A stretch of DNA of 5,633 bases from Alphaproteobacteria bacterium (GTDB taxonomy: Bacteria; Pseudomonadota; Alphaproteobacteria; UBA828): positions 1 through 5,633 of the forward strand of contig JABJCZ010000421.1 in the NCBI GenBank assembly GCA_018668475.1, read 5' to 3'. Below, in pieces: positions 5,130-5,633 of this stretch. Both the position numbers and the translations under genes were made by a program. Below the pieces are notes generated by a model. The model did no database searches, had not been told where the DNA came from, and saw only the letters and a program-made list of their open reading frames with translations. Numbering within the stretch: position 1 is the stretch's first letter; each line of letters opens with the position of its first letter.

Positions 5130-5633
5130 ATGACCGACCAGATTTATAACGAAATTGGCTATGGCGACCGGACAATTGGCTTTGGCCAGCGCCCTGGAAT
5201 TGTGGTGATCGATTTTCAGGTTGCGTTTACCGACAAGGACGGACGGTTTTCGACCGATCTCGTGCAACGGGCGGTGAATAATACCTCGCGCGTGCTGGAA
5301 GTCGCTCGCAGCGCCGGCGTGCCTATCGCGAACTGCTATACGGCCTATCATTCCGAACGCGACATGCCGCATTGGAAGATCGGCCCTGTGCATGAAGATT
5401 TTTACTATGGTCATCCATGCACTGCCATGGAGCCGCGCACTACGGACGACAATTACGATTTCGTCTTTTGCAAGAGCGCACCGTCGATCTTCTACAACAC
5501 GCCGGCCAATACGCTCTTCACCAAGCATGGTGTTGATACGATGATTGTAACCGGGTGCATGACAAGCGGCTGTGTGCGCGCATCCATCATTGATTCGTTT
5601 TCAGGCGGGTATCGGACAATCGTGCCTGAAGAC
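5130..5633 (+). CDS. Isochorismatase-fold amidohydrolase (carbamoylsarcosine/maleamate type), C-terminus cut
   Basis: The first 168 residues of a cysteine hydrolase of the isochorismatase superfamily are present; the frame is open at the window edge. The start ATG 5130 has GAGG about 8 bases upstream. After a leader with GYGDRTIGFGQRP (10-22) comes VVIDFQVAFTD (25-35) with catalytic Asp28. The Lys of CKSAPSIFYNT (114-124) is Lys115, and VTGCMTSGCVRAS (140-152) carries the nucleophile Cys148. The IGFG-x-RP lead and the TSGCVRA motif are typical of N-carbamoylsarcosine amidohydrolase and of the maleamate amidohydrolase NicF. The Asp-Lys-Cys spacing (87 and 33 residues) is closer to NicF as I recall it. 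Such enzymes release ammonia, or ammonia and CO2, from small amides or carbamoyl compounds. It diverges from the CoA-transferase gene across a shared control region. The substrate is unknown. About 30-50 residues are probably missing. Confidence 0.88.
   Translation, partial: MTDQIYNEIGYGDRTIGFGQRPGIVVIDFQVAFTDKDGRFSTDLVQRAVNNTSRVLEVARSAGVPIANCYTAYHSERDMPHWKIGPVHEDFYYGHPCTAMEPRTTDDNYDFVFCKSAPSIFYNTPANTLFTKHGVDTMIVTGCMTSGCVRASIIDSFSGGYRTIVPED

Noticed and set aside
5169..5177. CGGACAATT inside the amidohydrolase gene, identical to a half of the operator
   Set aside because: There is no mirrored left arm, and the bases encode an ordinary Arg-Thr-Ile. A similar CGGACAAT at 5613-5620 also encodes Arg-Thr-Ile, so codon choice explains both.
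5103..5528. Minus-strand open frame of 141 codons opposite the amidohydrolase
   Set aside because: It is the shadow of a gene with an intact Asp-Lys-Cys triad and shows no family features of its own.

Overview
The window reads as a compact catabolic gene cluster from a bacterium, probably a member of the Pseudomonadota and possibly an alphaproteobacterium. That placement is a loose inference from gene content, moderately GC-rich codons and gene style; no marker gene fixes it. Seven protein genes are visible, five complete and two (or one and a start) cut by the edges. No tRNA, rRNA, CRISPR array, insertion sequence or phage gene was seen, and no gene-free stretch exceeds about 160 bases.

Layout. 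Positions 1-413 on the minus strand hold a 69-residue GatC/AtzG-like small subunit followed, with an ATGA overlap, by the N-terminal 69 residues of an amidase-signature enzyme that runs off the left edge. Across a divergent control region (414-556), the plus strand carries an MmgE/PrpD-family gene (557-1954) and then a divergent YrdC/Sua5-like gene (2011-2718). A strong two-way terminator (2743-2772) ends this unit and also the converging minus-strand unit, which is a CaiB/BaiF CoA-transferase (4972-3773) followed by an HMG-CoA lyase-like gene (3735-2800). A second divergent control region (4973-5129) separates the CoA-transferase from a plus-strand isochorismatase-fold amidohydrolase (5130 to the right edge).

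How they may work together. Two amide or ureide hydrolases, a family III CoA-transferase, an MmgE/PrpD enzyme (dehydratase, decarboxylase or epimerase type) and an HMG-CoA lyase-type C-C lyase fit a route in which a nitrogen-containing compound is deaminated or decarbamoylated to an organic acid, activated as a CoA thioester and split into central metabolites. The substrate cannot be read from the sequence. The YrdC-like protein is the odd member: its family normally makes threonylcarbamoyl-AMP for tRNA modification, and this copy has lost several family motifs.

Regulation. Both divergent control regions contain a closely related palindrome, (A/T)TGT(C/T)CGGACAA. In the right-hand region it is an 18-base near-perfect palindrome lying over the -10 element of a credible promoter for the CoA-transferase/lyase operon. 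This suggests one local repressor, not encoded in the window, controls the whole cluster.
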